In this document: positions 1 through 12,202 of the stretch, piece after piece
Layout: each line of letters begins with the position of its first letter
Numbering within the stretch: the first letter of the stretch is position 1
Origin: Fomitopsis serialis
Taxonomy: Eukaryota > Basidiomycota > Agaricomycetes > Polyporales > Fomitopsidaceae
DNA length: 64,000 bases
NCBI RefSeq assembly: GCF_022376445.1
Contig: NW_025954961.1
Location: 1,788,509-1,852,508 of the forward strand
Reading direction: 5' to 3'
The notes under the pieces: generated by a model
Databases searched by the model: none
The model's input: the letters and a program-made list of their open reading frames with translations, nothing else
What the model was told of the DNA's origin: nothing
Translations under genes and position numbers: made by a program

Positions 1-888
1 AACTCTTACCTTGGCTAGTATTCAACCTGAATGCTTACATACCCGATGCGTTTTTGCCGCAATACTTAGCCTTCCGCGATACGCTGGTATCCTGGCTCGA
101 GACGTTCGGCGTCGCGAAGGGTATCGACGATGAGGCGTCTTCGGTCAGTGCATGCTCGCACGTGTCACCCGTGGTCAATATTAATGTGAGGTCACATAGA
201 CACGTCCGCCGCTCGCAAAGCTTACCACGACGCGGAGAACACTCTGATATCAGTACAGAAGGACTCGACAAAGCTCAAATGAGCTTGAGCGTCTCTTGAG
301 CCCGAGTGGTATGGTCTGGAGGGCGAGTGGAAGAAGCTCGACGGCATGTGTCTGACGAAGGACACCGGAGAGTGGGTACCACGATGTACTGACGAAGTTC
401 TCGCATTGACGTCTACTTATCAGGTACACGTATGAGTCTGCCTCTTCGGAGAGGCTAAGCAGAAGCCGAACAAGGGCGGATCATTCCAGAGTTTGGGGTG
501 AGTGTTCGGAGGCAATGTCTCGGTGCCTGCACTCATGCGCGCTGCCATAGCAAATTCACTCATTGGAACAACGCTCCTGGCATCGAGCCAGGCTCGCCCG
601 AGTTCTATACCAAGCAACATTACGAGCGGGGATCCAAATGCTGGAACGGTCCGCATCGTAGTGTCACGGTAAGTTTTCACACGTGTCCGATCTTCGGTAG
701 CTGATGATGGAGGGTTTCCACCTAAGGTTTTAATGAGCTGTGGGACAGAGAATGCACTTCACACAGTGGCGGAACCCGAGAAGTGCGAATATCAGCTCAC
801 AATGACGTCCCCTGCGCTTTGCTTGCCCCCGAATGAGAGTGAAGCCTCCGAGATGAGCTGTAGGGCTATGTACTATCATAGCATGTGA
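1..888 (+). CDS. Glucosidase II regulatory (beta) subunit, 3' part, frame-broken
   Basis: C-terminal part of the ER-lumen protein that, with the catalytic alpha subunit, trims glucose from N-glycans (family knowledge). Seen: LVSWLETFGVAKG near 85-125, EGEWKKLDGMCLTKDTGEW at about 319-375, CLFGEAKQKPNKGG at about 440-480, CWNGPHRSVTV at about 640-668, then SCGTEN and EPEKCEY, the cysteine-containing MRH domain that binds glycans. Splicing fits introns 144-199, 376-423, 498-550 and 669-726; stop at 886-888. The 5' end lies outside the window. The frame is lost around 270-300 and at 436/437, where the conserved Glu-Val-Cys would return with one extra G. The tail after the MRH domain is short. 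It could be a decaying copy, but the same kind of break recurs in essential genes of this window, so a sequence error is more likely. Confidence 0.75.
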
Positions 889-2547
889 CATATTAGACTA
901 TTCTTGGAGTTCTTGCTATATATAGGAGAGCTTTGGATGCATACTCGTTTTGCTCATTGTGTTGAGTTTGAGGTTATGTTAGCAGTGCTGAACAGGATAA
1001 GTTGAGAACCTGCCTGCCTCATTCCTGCATGCCATGGTTTATATACTGTAGTCATAGCTTGCATGAGGAGGCTAATAGAGTCCATGTATACCATGTATGC
1101 TAAGATGATGCTGTATACTACTCAGGACTTAAGCATACCCTGTGCTAAACTGGGGCCTTTGCTCTGAGGTTTTGGATGGCATGATTCCAATGTACAATTG
1201 GCAAGTAGCATCAAGTTATCAACAGGTTCTTCATTTCCTTATTGATAGATTATATTTTAGGCATGGTATCATTGTGCTGTAGACTTATTTATACACCAAA
1301 TGCACTGGCGGATTGCATCACATGACCATAGCAAACAAGACAAATATGTACTCAATTGTCTTAATGTGGGTGGTCCACTCCAGTTTGCATTTCATTCCCC
1401 CCACCTTCCACCCCACTCAAGTTGTTACTACAGTAGCACAAGCTCCTGAGCAAAGGTGAGCATTTCTGCATGACAACTCCTGGTTACAGCTCCATAGCTG
1501 CATGACTGTCACTGATCAGTTGCATGTTGTTGTTTTGTTTTGTCTTACCCTCAGTCACTTCCTCATTCACTGCACTAGCAGATTCTGAAAAAATCTTTCT
1601 CAACAGATTGCAGCAACATGCTCAAAGTTGTAACACCTGCACAAGCACAGGCCACACGTACAGCTTGTCTTCAGAAGCTGTTGCTGGCCACCAGCCAACT
1701 CCCTTTGCAAGTTCAGTACCCTGGCTAGAGAAGCAAGTCCATTATGGACAGTGCTTGATGCTGAACCAGAGCAAGCGGAGCCCTTCCCACAATTGGATGT
1801 GACTCAACAACCTCAACACCACACCCATTATATGCCAATGCAGGAGCCTCCTGATACCCCTGTGAGTCATGATGTTTAATCTCACTGAACCATTCTCAGT
1901 GATGGTTATGAAACTCATCAAGATTGAACAAGCAAGTGCAAGCACTTCTCGCTTCTAAGCATGGGAAAAATTCCCCACAAGCAGGTTCATCGACACATGC
2001 AAACGAAGAGCCTGAGACGACTCGAACTCAGTCTACGAAGTCAAATAAGGCTGCGAAACAGACCGTATTCGATGGCGTTGTCATTACTATCCCTGCATGG
2101 CTCTCCGCGTACAAGCGCAAGCACGGAGCCGTGCTACTCGTCCGCAAGACGTCTCACTCGCGCAATCATCTGTTGACGAAGACGATCGTGGCACTCGTTC
2201 TCGAAGTAGCGAAGCCGAATTTGACCAATTGAAGACGCCGCGTCGACTTCGGGTGACATGAGGCACCATCAACTTCGCAGGAACATCGCATTCTGAGAGA
2301 ACGGCCACAAGCCAGCGCGGAGGACCATGCAAGATCGTCGATCGGTCAAGGCCAACCAGAAACGTTACCGAAACAGAAGGCGTGGAGACGATTGACCGCC
2401 TTCTGGAAGCACAGGTTGCACCCGCTGTCATCATCCCTGCATACGCAAAGTCATATGTCGCTCGGACGATAGTCTGCGGTTGATATCTTCGATTGTCACG
2501 CCCGCCACACGGACACTGGCGCACGGAGCTCGTGGAGGTCTTATTCC
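889..2547. other. Gene-poor stretch, AT-richer at 890-1980
   Basis: No recognisable gene. The part from about 890 to 1980 is visibly richer in A and T than the rest of the window and has no long conserved frame. From about 1735 to 1880 a plus-strand frame reads LDAEPEQAEPFPQLD and goes on to a stop, which looks protein-like but matches no family I know. At 2040-2500 short plus-strand frames (such as SVDEDDRGTRSRSSEAEFDQ) may be exons of the small gene that follows. A worn mobile-element remnant is possible but not shown. Confidence 0.4.
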
Positions 2548-2872
2548 ATGCCTCGCTACTCGCGAATAGCCATGTTCAAGGAGCGCTTGGACACTCGTCT
2601 CGGTCCTGGCGATCTCAATCGCGGCTTATACAGGCGGCCTAAACCCGTAAGTTGATCCATGGAACCGTATATGACACGTGCTTACAATGCGCACGTTCTA
2701 GGTCGGTGGACACATACAGCAAGAGAGGGGAGCGAGCGACGTCATGGACGGGGACGAGAGCAACGTGGATGCCGTAATTCGGGGGAAGACGCTGAAGAGA
2801 CGCAGAAGCCCGGAGATAGAGCCAGCGGCAATGGGACGGACGACTCGGACGCCGCGACGACGGAGGATATGA
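2548..2872 (+). CDS. Small basic protein, unrecognised (possibly only the 3' end of a gene)
   Basis: Two exons, 2548-2646 and 2702-2872, join in frame across a 55-nt intron (GTAAGT...CTAG) and give 89 residues ending in a strongly basic tail (TRTPRRRRI). The first exon contains FKERLDTRLGPGDLNRGLY and the second VIRGKTLKRRRSPEIEP. The Arg/Lys clusters suggest a nuclear or RNA/DNA-associated protein, but that is inference from composition only. The ATG at 2548 may be internal: protein-like frames continue upstream to about 2040, with breaks. I do not recognise the family. Confidence 0.4.
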
Positions 2873-3573
2873 GGCCAACGAAGAGACATATCGGTCGTCA
2901 CGAGCGCGATCTTCGTCCTATATCTCAGGAAGTTGGCGAACGAGGCCCTGGGTCGGACTCGGAAGACTGAACTGTGAAGCACGCGTGCGTGTTCAGTCAA
3001 TATGTACGTAAGTACATGTCGGCCCCGCTTCATGAGTCACAGTCGATGCTGAGCGGACATGGAGGCAGGACGGAGGCGGAGAAGTCTGTGGAAGTTCCGC
3101 GTTCCTTAAAACGGATTACTTGCGCGGCGATACCTCGCGTCCGTTCCGACATGTGGATATAAGGATATTAATCCCGCTGGTCAGTCGCTATAGCCTGATG
3201 CCAGGGGTTTTAAACGAGCGCGGTGGATAGCGTACAAGTCATATTGTGTAATGGATGATATATCGGACATTGCCAGATGAGCAGGGATGCAACCGAGATG
3301 AAGCTGGAGCGATGTAAGTGAACAGCCGCTTCGCCGGTGGACTGCCAGTGCGCGGATTGCCTCTCGATCACAGCCGCGCGTGCCGCGAGGTCGCGCGTGA
3401 CCCGTGTCCGTGACGGATGTTGAACGCGTGACATATCGCGGACGTGACATGGCGCGGGGGAGCGCTTGGTGGGACCTTGTTTTTCGTCCTGCGACATATC
3501 TTGCCACCGTTTCCTCCTCTGCCTGCCCGCATAGACCGCCTTGTACTCTCCTCGACACTCCAGACGACGGACG

Positions 3574-5082
3574 ATGCTCGCTTTTGCGCCTCCCATGCAG
3601 CATTCGGCCCATGCATCCACCGTGACGGCGGTAGATCTGCCGCACCGACCCCAGTCATCCACGGCGGGCACCTCTTCACGTCCTCCGATACGCCCATCAC
3701 AGCGGAAGCTGCACTCGTCCATCATCATTTCCCACCAACCCGCGTCCTCGTCGTCTCATATTGCCGTGACTGCAGGCTCTGCCAGCAGGTCGGCGCCCCT
3801 CGAGGCTCAAGCAACCCATCGCCCGACGCCACAGCGCACCCCTCCATCCCACCCCATCCCTGCCGTCGTGCGGCAGCGCCAGGAGGACGATGACCCGCAT
3901 ACACCGCCGGCCTCCGACTCGGAGGATAATGAGCCTGGGCAGCCGGACGTCTCGGGCGCCGATGTTCATAAGTACGAGCCTGAGACGCTCCTGCGAATGC
4001 TGGCAACTGCCTTGCAACGCATAGCCGAGTTGAATGCTAGTATACCTGCAGAATCATACATGCCGCAGCATGGTCACTCGCACTCGCTAGACCATAACAA
4101 GGATCACCATCCTCCTATATGGCGGACACTCACCAGCGCGTCTCGTCACTCCCTCTCTACGACTTCCTCCCTTGCATTTCACGCACGAAACGTGCCTACT
4201 ATTGCCCTCGAGGGGTATCTGAACCGGATACACAAGTATTGCCCAGCTAGCAATGAGGTCTTCGTGTCGTGCTGGTGTACCTAGACCGTATGTCCAAGTT
4301 GGCGAAGGAGGCATGCGGGAAGACATTTCCAATCGACATGTACAACATCCACCGCCTTATAATTGCGGGTGTCACGGTAGCCAGCAAGTTCTTCAGTGAT
4401 GTGTTTTACACAAATTCACGTTACGCCAAGGTGAGCCCCTATTGTTCCACCGTCTAGATATAGGAGGCAGTCCTCATCAGATTTCCAATAGGTCGGTGGT
4501 CTGCCTCTGGCTGAGCTCAACCAGCTGGAGTTGCAGTTCCTTCTTCTCAACAACTTCAGCCTCCCGATCTCGTGCGAGGAGATGGAGTACTACACTACCA
4601 TGGTTGACCTACAGTCGAAGATACCCGAAGGCGTGGACCTCACCCCCTATCTTCCATCATCCTCCTCCGATGTACGGCAACCTGTGAGCCCCATGGAGTT
4701 CTTCACCGCCGTCGACGCATACTATGGGCAACATCATTCCATTCGCCCCTCCATTCCTCCCCGCAACTTCGACGATGACGAGTTCAGCCCATACCATTTA
4801 TCCTCACGGCGGTCTCTGCTCTCGATGTCTGACGCGGCGAGCGAAGCGGGCACGGAGACGGACCTAGATGGTTCGACCGACGACGAGCCGACCATCCGAC
4901 CGCCACACTCCTCGTCCTCCTCGGAGACGATGAGTCTGCATAGCGCCGCGAGCGGCGACGCCGACTCCATCTTTACCCAAGACAGCGACATGAGTCGGGA
5001 GGAGAACGGCGATGTCAGCATGCAGCGGCAGCCGGAGGGGACGCCTGGCAGGGAATACATGATTGTGAGGACTCCGAGTTAA
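3574..5082 (+). CDS. Pho80/Pcl-type cyclin
   Basis: Regulatory subunit of a Pho85-like cyclin-dependent kinase (phosphate and nutrient signalling in yeasts). The N-terminal half is disordered (Ser/Pro/His-rich, acidic DSEDNEPGQPD). The cyclin box follows: RNVPTIALEGYLNRIHKYCP, VYLDRMSKLAKEACGKTFPI, YNIHRLIIAGVTVASKFFSD, FYTNSRYAKVGGLPLAELNQ, LELQFLLLNNFSLPISCEEM, all diagnostic of the Pho80 group. A disordered acidic tail ends at 5082. Exons 3574-4430 and 4492-5082; the intron interrupts AK|VGG, a typical site. The first ATG in frame is at 3574. The frame slips near 4269 in the middle of the cyclin box, where one missing G would restore EVFVS-VLVYLDRM; I take this as a sequence error. Confidence 0.85.
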
Positions 5083-5697
5083 TGAATGGGACTTTCTGGG
5101 TAGACGGTAGAAGCGGCAGCATAGACTCAAGGGCATCCCGTTTCAGGACTTGTATTACTACTGCATCGTTTGCTTGCACTGATGCCGATATCACACATAT
5201 TTATATGCAACCGTACAATACAGTATGCCATGTTTACTTTTCCTATCGTGATGCAAAGTGTATGCCAATGCAATATCAAATCGACTAAAACTTTCGTGTG
5301 TCTTGGGGCATTGGTTTCAGTCAGTCTCGCAACAAATATGGTCCAGTTGTAGTGTTCGATCGTGAATTGCATTATGTACTGCTGCGGCACCCACACGCGT
5401 CTATGTACGTCTGAACACAAGACCGCGATGTGGTTTCAAACGTTCAACGACAAGTGATTCTGCCTCGGTATCACTAGGCTATTGCCATCCCATGCGGACG
5501 GCGGTGGCACTGGACGCACGCAAATGTCTATCATTGTTCTCCGAAGGGTTATTGTACTAATAGATCTTGGAGTGCCATAAAAGGGTCTGCAGGCTGAAGT
5601 GAGGCCCATTGGTCGACGATCCCATCCATCGCCATCTGTACGCTCTCATTATCGATATCTAGGTCCACTATTCCCAACCACACGCAAGCAGCGAACG
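5083..5697. other. Intergenic stretch
   Basis: Contains the cyclin 3' flank (AT-rich around 5160-5350) and the promoter of the leucine-rich paralogue that follows. No gene or RNA is recognised. Confidence 0.4.
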
Positions 5698-7752
5698 ATG
5701 GCGCGCACCAGGCTTTCGTGATCGCCCAATCCTACCTCACGGTGAGAGGACGGTCGAGCTAGGTACCGTTGCATCGCCGCGTATCATCACCAATGGTGCT
5801 ACGGGCATCTTTCTCTGGCCGGCGTAGGCCGCTTCATCACCCTGCTCAGGCAGAAGGAGAACGCGGAGGTCGTGCAAGCCGAAATTGAAAGCATCCAAGG
5901 CAAGTACGGTCGCGGACCCAGCAGCCCAAGCTTCCCAAACACCCATGTCCGTTCACGGCATCGTTACTGGCACAGCGTGGTGTGTGGACAAGGGCGAGGA
6001 GGACTCGGAGGGCCGGCCGTACATAAGCGGCTTAGCGTTCACTTGGTCCGCGTTGCCAGCCGATTCGGGCTTTGGGACGGCGGTGGGTTGTTCAAGCATA
6101 GCTCATACATACCGGACTGACCACAATTATTGCAGATATGACGAGGGGATATCCATCATCGACGTCACAAAGCCTGAGTCTCCTGCCTACTGTTTCATCA
6201 GGTCAGAACGACGGTGTCGTCCCATCGACGCGCAAGAGTATATGTCCGCCTACGGTCACGCTCCCACAGACGAGCGGAAATTGGAACGCGCTCTACAGAT
6301 CCTGGCAGATATTCCTCTGGTGACACAGGACATGCTCAACGAGGCGTGGCCAGAGCAGGACCGGAATGAAACCGCGGATACCAACCCTGCTGATGTCGAA
6401 GTAGTCGCCACGACTGCGGATGCCGATGAGCCTCAAGTCACGGCGGACGCCCTCATTCCTCTCTCGTTCAGATGTCGTTGGTACCCGCGCTGGACCAGGC
6501 TATATCGACTGGCGACACGAGCATGATCGAAAGACTGTTGTCGCAGCTTGACAAGGATCACCAGATTCGTTCGTACCTACGAATCAGAAGCCTTTCCCAA
6601 GCAGCGCAGTCTCCTTGCTCGAAGCCTGTTGCTCAATGACGTGCAAGCCGAAGCCGTGGATCTTTCTGGCTTCCATCTGTCTACCGACCAGCTTCTCCAG
6701 ATCCTGTCCTCCTGCAAGGAGCCAGTGTGCTCCCTGAACCTTTCATTCAATGAATGCATCACATCGGAAACCGTGGCGCAGCTGCTCACGACATCACCAT
6801 CCCTACGTCGACTCGTTCTCATCGGCTGTACGTCGATCAAGGAGGCCGATCTCTTCGATCTGCTGCGAAACGAGTCCAAGCTGTTCTACAAGCTCGACAC
6901 TCTCTTGCACCCTTCCTTGCTTGAAATATCCGAGCCTCCGCGCTGGCCCGTGGCCTTCACCTTCGCATCCACATCGCATGCTACGACGGCGCCCAGAATA
7001 CGCGGCTGCTGCTTGCCTGTCTTCACTCCGACAAGCATTGTGCAGTCTCTTCTTGACTTCGCAGAGGTCATCGCGCAGTCTCCCGCGGCGTTCTTCGCGT
7101 CCGACGGCGGCATGGTGGCTCAGGCGGCGTTCACCGCAACGCGGAAACCAGGACAGCCGTTCTCCGAGAGAAGCCTCGCGGCGGCGCCCCTCTTCGGCCT
7201 GAAAGCTTTGGCCAAGGGCTCGCACCCCAGCTGGGTATGCATGTATCAATGGGGCCAACTGGAGACCCCGACTGGATGCCAGTACACCTTCAACAGATAC
7301 AGGAACATCGAGAACATTGACGAAGAAGACGGAGGAGGCACCGATGAAGACCGCCGGCGACCGTCAGTCGAACGCTTCGACCTGCAAGGTTTTCTGGCTG
7401 CGCTCGAGAGCGAAGGTCGGCCATCCGTCCGGACGAGTTGGTCGCTAAACTTTCGCAGTTTCTACTGTCCAAGGAAGAGTCCGAGAGACGCACCTCTGAA
7501 GCGTCGCGAGCGAGACCTACGTCTTTCATCCCGACGCTACCTGCGAGTGAGGCTGACTTGCAGCAAATGTATAGAGAGATGCAGCAGAGGGAACAAGAGA
7601 TACAGCAGATGGAACTGCAAAGAATCCGGAATCGAGATAACAAGACAGCCATGTTCATGCCGGGCTATTATATCAGGCAGTTCATGCAGACTGTGGCTAC
7701 ACACGACGCGGAGTATAGGCTTTTTGGCTATTGGGGAGATTCGGAAAAGTGA
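5698..7752 (+). pseudogene. Tandem leucine-rich paralogue, upstream copy, multiply frame-broken
   Basis: Clearly homologous along its whole length to the intact gene at 8173-10225. Shared blocks are YRCIAAYHHQWCYGHLSLAG, LLRQKENAEVVQAEI, IQGKYGR, KGEED, LNLSFNECITSE, LRRLVLIGCTSIKEADLFDL, CCLPVFTPTS, FTATRKPGQPFSERSLAAAP, LVAKLSQFLLSKEESERR, EYRLFGYWGDSEK. The frame changes at least six times: near the start codon, around 5735-5775, about 5920-5960, about 6455, about 6580, about 6635 and about 7425. A 7-nt difference from the sister copy near 5750 is more than a single-base slip. Several others would be cured by one base, so the copy may be partly functional in reality. I list it as a likely pseudogene with that reservation. 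Confidence 0.6.
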
Positions 7753-8172
7753 GGTTGTCGTTGGGTTGTCGTGTAGGCCATAGACGTCTTGCCGGCGAAG
7801 AACCGCCATGTACATGCCAGTGATGTATAGTAAGGGTTTCTACAGGTGCAATGTCAACGTTCGTTTGGTCCCTGCGGCAAAAGGCCTGGCCATGGCGACT
7901 CGCCCCCGTTTCGACTGTCACGGTCTCGACTGTCTGCATCTAGTGATTGTTTAGTGACGTATGACTATACTGGTGCACGTGTACCACGCGGTACGTACCA
8001 TTGTGCACCCAAGCCGTCCCAAATGTTTCCTCGACGATAAAAGGCTCTCGCAGGTCCGAGCAGTAGGGCCAGCAGTCGACTTCCCGCTCCATCATATTCC
8101 GTAGGTGGGTTGCTCTTTGATAGTTCCACCGCTCGTAGCTAAATTGCTGCCTACACGCGAACAGTCTCCAAC
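7753..8172. other. Spacer between the two leucine-rich paralogues
   Basis: About 420 nt with the 3' flank of the upstream copy and the promoter of the downstream copy. No gene is recognised. GTACCACGCGGTACGTACC near 7980 is a short inverted-repeat-like motif. Confidence 0.35.
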
Positions 8173-10225
8173 ATGGGACGAAGACACCAGGCTTTCGTGA
8201 TCGCGCGAGTCGTACCTCACGGTGCCAAGGATGCCAGTGGTCGATCCAAGTACCGTTGTATCGCAGCATATCATCACCAACAGTGCCACGGACGCCTGGC
8301 ATTGCAAGGCCTAAGTCGCTTCGTCACCCTACTCAAACAGAAAGAGAATGCCGAGGTAGTCAGAGCTGAGATCCAGAGTATCCAAGGCAAGTACGGTCGA
8401 TGGACCCAGGAACCCGAGCTGCCCGATGTCCCATGTCCATTCACGGGGTCATTGCTGGGTATGGCGTGGTCCGTAGACAAGGGTGAAGAGGACCCAGAGA
8501 GGCCACCGTACATGAGTGGCGTGACGTTTGCCTGGTCAGTGTTGCCAGCCGATAGCGGGCCAAGCTGGGACCGCCGTGAGTCATTCGAACATAGTTCATA
8601 TGAGACGAAACTGAACACTCTCCGCTGCAGGGGAAGACGACGGAATATCCATCATAGACGTAACAGAGCCTGAGTCCCCCGCCTATTGTCTCATTCGGGC
8701 AGAAGGGCGCCGGCATCCTGTCGACGCGCAAGGTTATTTGCGCTACTACAATCACGAGAGAAACTCGGGTATCCTTCCGCATACCTTGGACGACATCCCA
8801 CTGGTGACACAGGACGTGCTCGACGAGGTATGGCCAATACAGGACAAGGAGCAAGGCATGGACGCCAAATCTACGGAGACCGAAGAGGGCTGCACACCTG
8901 CGGATGCCGGGGACCCTGAAGCCTCCATGGTGGACGCCCTCATACCCTCCCTCGCTCAGATGTTATTGAGGCCCGCACTGGACCAGGCTATGTCCAGTGG
9001 ATATACGAGTAACATCGAGAGATTGTTGTCGCAGCCCGAGAAGGCTCACCAGATCCGTTCATATCTTCGACACCAGAAACCCATCCCGAGCAATGCAGTC
9101 TCTCTGCTGGAAGCCTTGTTAGCCGATGAACAAGGTGAAGCAGTAGATCTGTCTGGCTTCGACCTGTCCACGAACCAACTTCTTCAAGTTCTGTCCTCTC
9201 GCAAGGGCGCAGTACAAGCTCTCAACCTTTCGTTCAATGAGTGCATCACATCGGAATCCATATCACATCTACTCACGACCTTTCCAACCCTGCGCCGACT
9301 CGTCCTCATCGGCTGCCAGTCAATCAAGGAGGCTGATCTCTTCGATCTCCTACGGAACAAGCCCAAACTGTTTTACAATCTGGATACCCTCCTGCATCCT
9401 TCCTTGCTCGATGTCTATGAGCCCCCGCGCTGGCCCGTCGCCTTTACCTTTGTGTGCACATCGCTAGCCACCATGGCGCCGAGGATGCGCGGCTGCTGCT
9501 TGCCTGTCTTCACTCCGACGAGTTTATTGCAGTCTCTCCTCGACTTGGTGGAGATCGCCGCGCGGTGTCCCCCAGTGTACGTCTCGTCCGATGGTGGAGT
9601 GGCAGCTCAGGCAGTGTTCACCGCAACGCGGAAACCGGGGCAGCCGTTCTCTGAGAGAACCCTTGCGGCTGCACCCCTGTTCGGCTTGGATGCCTTTAAC
9701 GCCCTAGGCTCGCACCCGAGGTGGACATGTATCTATCAATGGGGCGACCTGTTAGATGCGACGGGCTGCCAGTATACCTTCATCAGGTATAGGAGCATTG
9801 ACGACATTGTCAACAAAGACGGAGACACGAAGGCACAACGTACCGATGAAGATCAATCACCAGTCAAATGTTACGACCTGCCTGGCTTTCTGGCTGCACT
9901 CCAGACCGAAGGGCGCCCGCCCGCCCCCGACAATCTGGTTGCTAAGCTGTCCCAGTTCTTACTGTCCAAGGAGGAATCCGAAAGACGCAGCGCTGAAGCG
10001 CCAAGGCAGACACGGGTGCCCGTACCAAATCTTGTAGGCACTCCGGAAGAACGAATGTTGCAGATGTATGCCCAGGGGCTAGAGACGGAACGGCAAATGC
10101 TCCACATTCGAGAGGACAAGACGGTTGCATTCATGTCTGACGATGAAGTCAAGCGAATCATGGGAACTATGGCTATATCTGACATGGAGTATAGGCTTTT
10201 CGGCAATTGGGGAGATTCGAAGTGA
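8173..10225 (+). CDS. Leucine-rich protein of unknown function (intact tandem copy)
   Basis: Intact gene of 665 residues: exons 8173-8575 and 8631-10225 join in frame across a 55-nt GT...AG intron. The N-terminal part starts MGRRHQAFVIARVVPHGA and is basic and aromatic-rich; IQGKYGR and PYMSGVTFAWSVLPADS follow. A mid-region of about residues 300-400 reads like irregular leucine-rich repeats (EAVDLSGFDLSTNQLLQVLS, VQALNLSFNECITSESISHL, LRRLVLIGCQSIKEADLFDL). Then come a Cys-rich CCLPVFTPTS block, a conserved FTATRKPGQPFSERT loop, and a C-terminal charged, probably coiled-coil stretch (SKEESERR...ETERQM). No signal peptide, membrane segment or F-box is visible. I believe such proteins occur in Polyporales but know no function. 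The upstream neighbour is a broken copy. Confidence 0.85.
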
Positions 10226-10370
10226 GGGTATCATCTATGCCATGTACTTACACATACGGCGATGAGAATCGTGTTGTACAATAGGTCTCAGCAAGTGTAA
10301 TGCTAGTGATCGCTCCGGGAAAACTACTTACATCATGATACAAAGTCACCAGAGCGCTCATGAACTACAC
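10226..10370. other. Convergent 3' spacer
   Basis: A 145-nt gap between the stop codons of the leucine-rich gene (plus) and the Swd1-like gene (minus). It must hold both 3' ends. No clear hairpin was seen. Confidence 0.35.
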
Positions 10371-12202
10371 TCATAGTCCATCGACATCGTCGTCTATCAT
10401 GACCTTCATCCTCCAACCGTGATCATCATCATCGGGCTCCTCGATCGCCCACACGATGTCTTCGTCGTCATCAGCAATACGCTGTGTATGTGTATGTTCC
10501 TCAGGTTTGCTCGACGGATCCTCCATTAGGCCATCGATGTCCACTTCCTCGTCTTCGGCCTTCTGCTTGCGAAGGGCAATCTCACTTTCGTCTTCCTATC
10601 GTACAAACGGCTTTGGTTACGTATGCTCGCATCCACGGGCGTGAGAATGGACATACGATGTCAAACTCATCCTCCTTCTCTTCATACTCCACGTTCTCAT
10701 CGACTTCTTCAAACCGCCTGCGAATGCGCCCCACCGTCTGGGGTAGGACAATGCCACACAAGGATGTTTCCGACATTGGTAGTGATACAATGGCGGCTTT
10801 CTTGGGATGCCACTGAATTCCGCCGTCAATATCGGGACGGCGAGCTGAACTGACACGTGTACTACTTACGTGGACATGAAGCAACGGTTCTGGTCCGCCA
10901 TCGAGAGCCGTCGCAAATGACCCTCGTTTGCAAGGTCCCATATGTAGATCTTGTGCGACGCATTATCAGCCGCGCCTACATGCTTTCGTCAGATTACCAC
11001 CGTCAGTCACACGACGGATATCTCACCTCCTGCTAACCATTCGCCATCGGGGCTGTAAGCCATAGCATGCCATGCATTCTTGTTAATGGGATCATTGAAA
11101 CGGTATGTTGGCTCGAGCTCTTGTTCGATATACTCGCCTTCAGCGGCCGAGGCAGTGTACACGGGCAAGCTGAATTGCTTAAACACGATCAGATGAGTTG
11201 GTGACTAACCGTCTACGGAATGATTTCAGCCGTACATTCATCTGCATAGCGACTGACCTACCGACCACCTTTGGCGAAGTCCAGACCCCTGATGATGCCT
11301 GCTCCTGAGACTTTATGCCTTGCGATCATCTACGTAGAATGTGATGACCGAGATCAGCGTACTGCATGATGCACTGCACGGAAGAGAACCTACAGTTTTC
11401 GTCCGCGTGTTGAATACCAGGACAGAACCCGCAGAGGTGCCGGCGAAGACATACCGGCCTGTGGGGTCGAAGCGCACAACAGTCATCGCCGACCTAACGA
11501 TAACTTTAGTATTCACAACGACCCCAAGTGATCGGTATCGCGCGCACCGTGCTCTGCTTCCCTGTCCTTCATCTTCGCTCCCCTCTTGGATTTCACATAA
11601 CTCTACGCGACTGCGATATTGTTTCCGCAGGTCGACAAGGTACGCATCGCCAGGACTGAGCAGAACCACTACTATCTGACTGGCCACATGATTAGCGACT
11701 TTGCATACGTGACACTCATCCATAGCTCACCTGTTTCGCGGGTGGAACGAAGCAGACACGACGGGTGCGTCGAATCTAACAGTAGCTCGCCTGCGTATGG
11801 GGTCTGTATCCGACGCAAGGTCCCATATAATCACATTCCAGTCTTTCGACGAGGTCAGTACATATCGCGAGTTACGTGACCAGCTGGACAGAGCCTTGTG
11901 AGACTCACAACTCGAAGCACGAATTCGCGGCCACGCACTCGACGCTTGTCACAGCCTTGACATGTCCCTCCAGCCAGCGAATTGGTGCCTTCGTGTCTAG
12001 GTCCCAGATAACTGCTGACCCATCTGGCCTTCCGCCTGCTACATAGTAGCCCGAAGGGTCGAATTTTGCGAAGGAGGCACCAGAGTTCAGAGAGGTTTGG
12101 ACGGCAGTGGGATAGCTGATTGTAAACGGATCTGCAGGGAAATATATGAATATGCAAACGAGGTGAGCCTATAATCCGCATACCTGAAAGTATCCCATTC
12201 AT
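10371..12202 (-). CDS. SWD1: COMPASS/Set1C subunit Swd1 (RBBP5-type WD40 protein)
   Basis: WD40 beta-propeller subunit of the Set1 histone H3K4 methyltransferase complex. Read on the minus strand from 12202: MNGILSDPFTISYPTAVQTS, FDPSGYYVAGGRPDGSAVIW, APIRWLEGHVKAVTS, WSRNSRYVLTSSKDWNVIIW, VVVLLSPGDAYLVDLRKQYR, SRVELCEIQEGSEDEG, RFDPTGRYVFAGTSAGSVLV, ARHKVSGAGIIRGLDFAK, AWHAMAYSPDGEWLAGG, GAADNASHKIYIWDLANEG, then an acidic tail (FEEVDENVEYEEKEDEFDI) ending at 10371. At least eight short introns, one splitting the first coding exon (12202-12184) from the rest. Frame breaks lie near 11180, 10921 and around 10720-10790; each is cured by adding one or two bases, mostly in short homopolymers. Exon order and motifs match the family, so identity is firm. 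Confidence 0.85.

Noticed and set aside
1524..1802. Open frame MLLFCFVLPSVTSSF in the AT-richer island, like a signal peptide
   Set aside because: No continuation, no family and no splice pattern; hydrophobic codons are expected in T-rich DNA.
10371..12202. SWD1 as a pseudogene because of several frame breaks
   Set aside because: All exons and motifs are present in order, the gene is usually single-copy, and the breaks are the same type as in eL18 and calcineurin B.
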